A stretch of DNA of 64,000 nt from Lachnospiraceae bacterium (lineage in GTDB: Bacteria > Bacillota > Clostridia > Lachnospirales > Lachnospiraceae): positions 1 through 64,000 of the forward strand of contig JAFUXA010000004.1 in assembly GCA_017470985.1 (NCBI GenBank), read 5' to 3'. The position numbers and the translations under genes are program-made. Shown here in pieces: positions 62,991 through 64,000 of this stretch. Numbering within the stretch: position 1 is the first letter of the stretch; each line of letters starts with the position of its first letter. The notes beneath the pieces were generated by a model. It worked only from the letters and a program-made list of their open reading frames with translations, was not told where the DNA came from and ran no database searches.

Positions 62991-63068
62991 TGTCTCGGGG
63001 CTATTGAGACACACGCCCACTTACTACATCAGCCCTACCATTTTACTATGGCTGTCAAATGATGTCAA
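62991..63068 (-). promoter_or_regulatory. rplM-rpsI promoter and structured leader
   Basis: On the minus strand: TTGACA, 17 nt, TAAAAT (63040-63068), followed by a leader of about 130 nt with a perfect TGTCTC/GAGACA stem (62991-63011). Autoregulatory L13 leaders are known in Firmicutes; whether this is one would need structure comparison. Confidence 0.65.
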
Positions 63069-63149
63069 GCCAATTTACTCGGCAATCTGGCATTTCGCCA
63101 GATAATCTTTGTATTTATACACATACATCATTCGCTCAAATAACATTTA

Positions 63150-63887
63150 TCAACAATCCTCTGTCCAGGATATCATAACAAGACCTTCCGCCGGCGCTGT
63201 AGGTCCTGCAGCCTCTCTATCCCTGGCATCAAGAATTTCCTTCACCTTCTCAGGTTCAATCTTATGACATCCCACCTGAATCAATGTGCCTGCTATTATT
63301 CTTACCATGTTATATAAGAAGCCATTCCCCTCACATCTTATGGTAATTATATCTCCATTCCTGACAACACTCACATCATAGAGATTTCTAACAAATGAAT
63401 TCACCTGGGACTTCACTGATGCAAAGCTGGTGAAATCATGCTCTCCCACCAGATACTTCGCTGCCTTGTCCATAGCCTCCACATCCAGATCATAATGATA
63501 GAAATAGGTATAAAGTCTATCCAGAGGCATTCTCATCTTGGAATTTCTAATTCGATACTCATATACTTTCGTACTGTTTACATTATGCGGATTCCAATCA
63601 TCATCCACCTGTTCTGAAGACTGAACTACAATATCCTCCGGCAATCTCTGATTCAGGGCAAAGCTGATTTTGTCAGCAGCCATTCTGGTATCGGTGTCAA
63701 AGAAAGCAATATTTCCCATAGAATGAACACCAGAATCCGTTCTTGACGCTCCCTTTACCACAATTTCCTCTCCCAACAACTGGGATAAATGCGTATTGAG
63801 CACCTCTTCAATTGTTATGCCATTTGGCTGAATCTGCCAGCCACAATAATTAGTGCCATCATAGGCCACAACCATTTTCACTCTCAT
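63150..63887 (-). CDS. truA: tRNA pseudouridine(38-40) synthase TruA
   Basis: A protein of 245 residues. The catalytic Asp is in GASRTDSGVHSMGN; KVYEYRIRNSKM and the C-terminal FLYNMVRIIAGTLIQVG are diagnostic. It modifies tRNA anticodon stems. It lies upstream of rplM, the usual order in clostridia, though it has a separate promoter region between. The ribosome binding site is weak. The 113 bp between its start and the right edge show no certain gene. Confidence 0.97.
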   Translation of the reverse strand: MRVKMVVAYDGTNYCGWQIQPNGITIEEVLNTHLSQLLGEEIVVKGASRTDSGVHSMGNIAFFDTDTRMAADKISFALNQRLPEDIVVQSSEQVDDDWNPHNVNSTKVYEYRIRNSKMRMPLDRLYTYFYHYDLDVEAMDKAAKYLVGEHDFTSFASVKSQVNSFVRNLYDVSVVRNGDIITIRCEGNGFLYNMVRIIAGTLIQVGCHKIEPEKVKEILDARDREAAGPTAPAEGLVMISWTEDC

Positions 63888-64000
63888 GCTCTATAATCTT
63901 TCTATTATTTCATATTTTGACTTTACGCATTTCCCCAACTTTATAGCCAGCGAAAATGTCACCAGTTAAAATGGAAATCTTCTGAGAACACAAATTGCTA

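Noticed and set aside
63888-64000. Minus-strand frame open from the right edge for about 29 codons
   Set aside because: Too short and without a recognisable pattern to call the end of an upstream gene.

Overview
The window looks like a low-GC, anaerobic, probably motile gut Firmicute of the family Lachnospiraceae (Agathobacter/Roseburia/Butyrivibrio type). The signs are AGGAGG ribosome binding sites, [FeFe]-hydrogenase maturases, a transaldolase-type sulfoquinovose operon, DUF5688 and several sigma-28-like (flagellar) promoters. The genus cannot be fixed from sequence alone.

Positions 1 to about 30.3 kb are one integrative, plasmid-like mobile element, nearly all read on the minus strand. 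It lies against the 3' end of guaA and runs off the left edge, where the conjugation genes would be expected. Its backbone is a DUF5688 gene, an ArdC-type antirestriction protein, two small ribbon-helix-helix mobilisation-type proteins, RepA, ParB, ParA, a tyrosine integrase and an excisionase-like protein. A 35-bp element is repeated upstream of three backbone operons. A 25-bp palindrome occurs three times between 1.4 and 3.5 kb.

The cargo sits inside this backbone. It comprises an AbiE toxin-antitoxin pair with three operator-like sites around its promoter (4.3-6.2 kb) and a set of unrecognised genes with secretion-like N termini, split by an IS4-family insertion sequence (6.3-11.1 kb). Next come a zinc-type macrodomain protein with a double-HTH partner, an EAL phosphodiesterase and a GIY-YIG protein (11.3-14.7 kb). 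Last is a shuffling type I restriction-modification locus (14.8-25.3 kb) with hsdR, hsdS, hsdM, an HTH regulator, a tyrosine recombinase and four silent HsdS specificity cassettes. Two cassettes are inverted. The right-hand one is placed so that inversion would flip promoter, regulator, hsdM and the hsdS start as one block.

From guaA onward the DNA is chromosomal. It carries guaA, a FliD-like small protein behind a sigma-28-like promoter, a divergent shikimate-kinase-family protein, upp, an SPFH protein and a six-gene operon (35.2-42.6 kb). That operon encodes a GH31 sulfoquinovosidase, transaldolase, dehydrogenase, DUF4867 protein, sugar isomerase and ROK regulator, and is best read as sulfoquinovose catabolism by the transaldolase route. 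A mixed housekeeping and signalling stretch follows: an EamA transporter, a small (p)ppGpp synthetase, a cytidylate-kinase-like protein, a hydrolase, a large Fe-S/FAD oxidoreductase, a diguanylate cyclase, a carbohydrate-binding lipoprotein and a hybrid histidine kinase. The window ends with hydE-hydG-hydF, a second hydrolase, rplM-rpsI and truA. Several intergenic gaps here hold tandem repeats or GC-rich hairpins.
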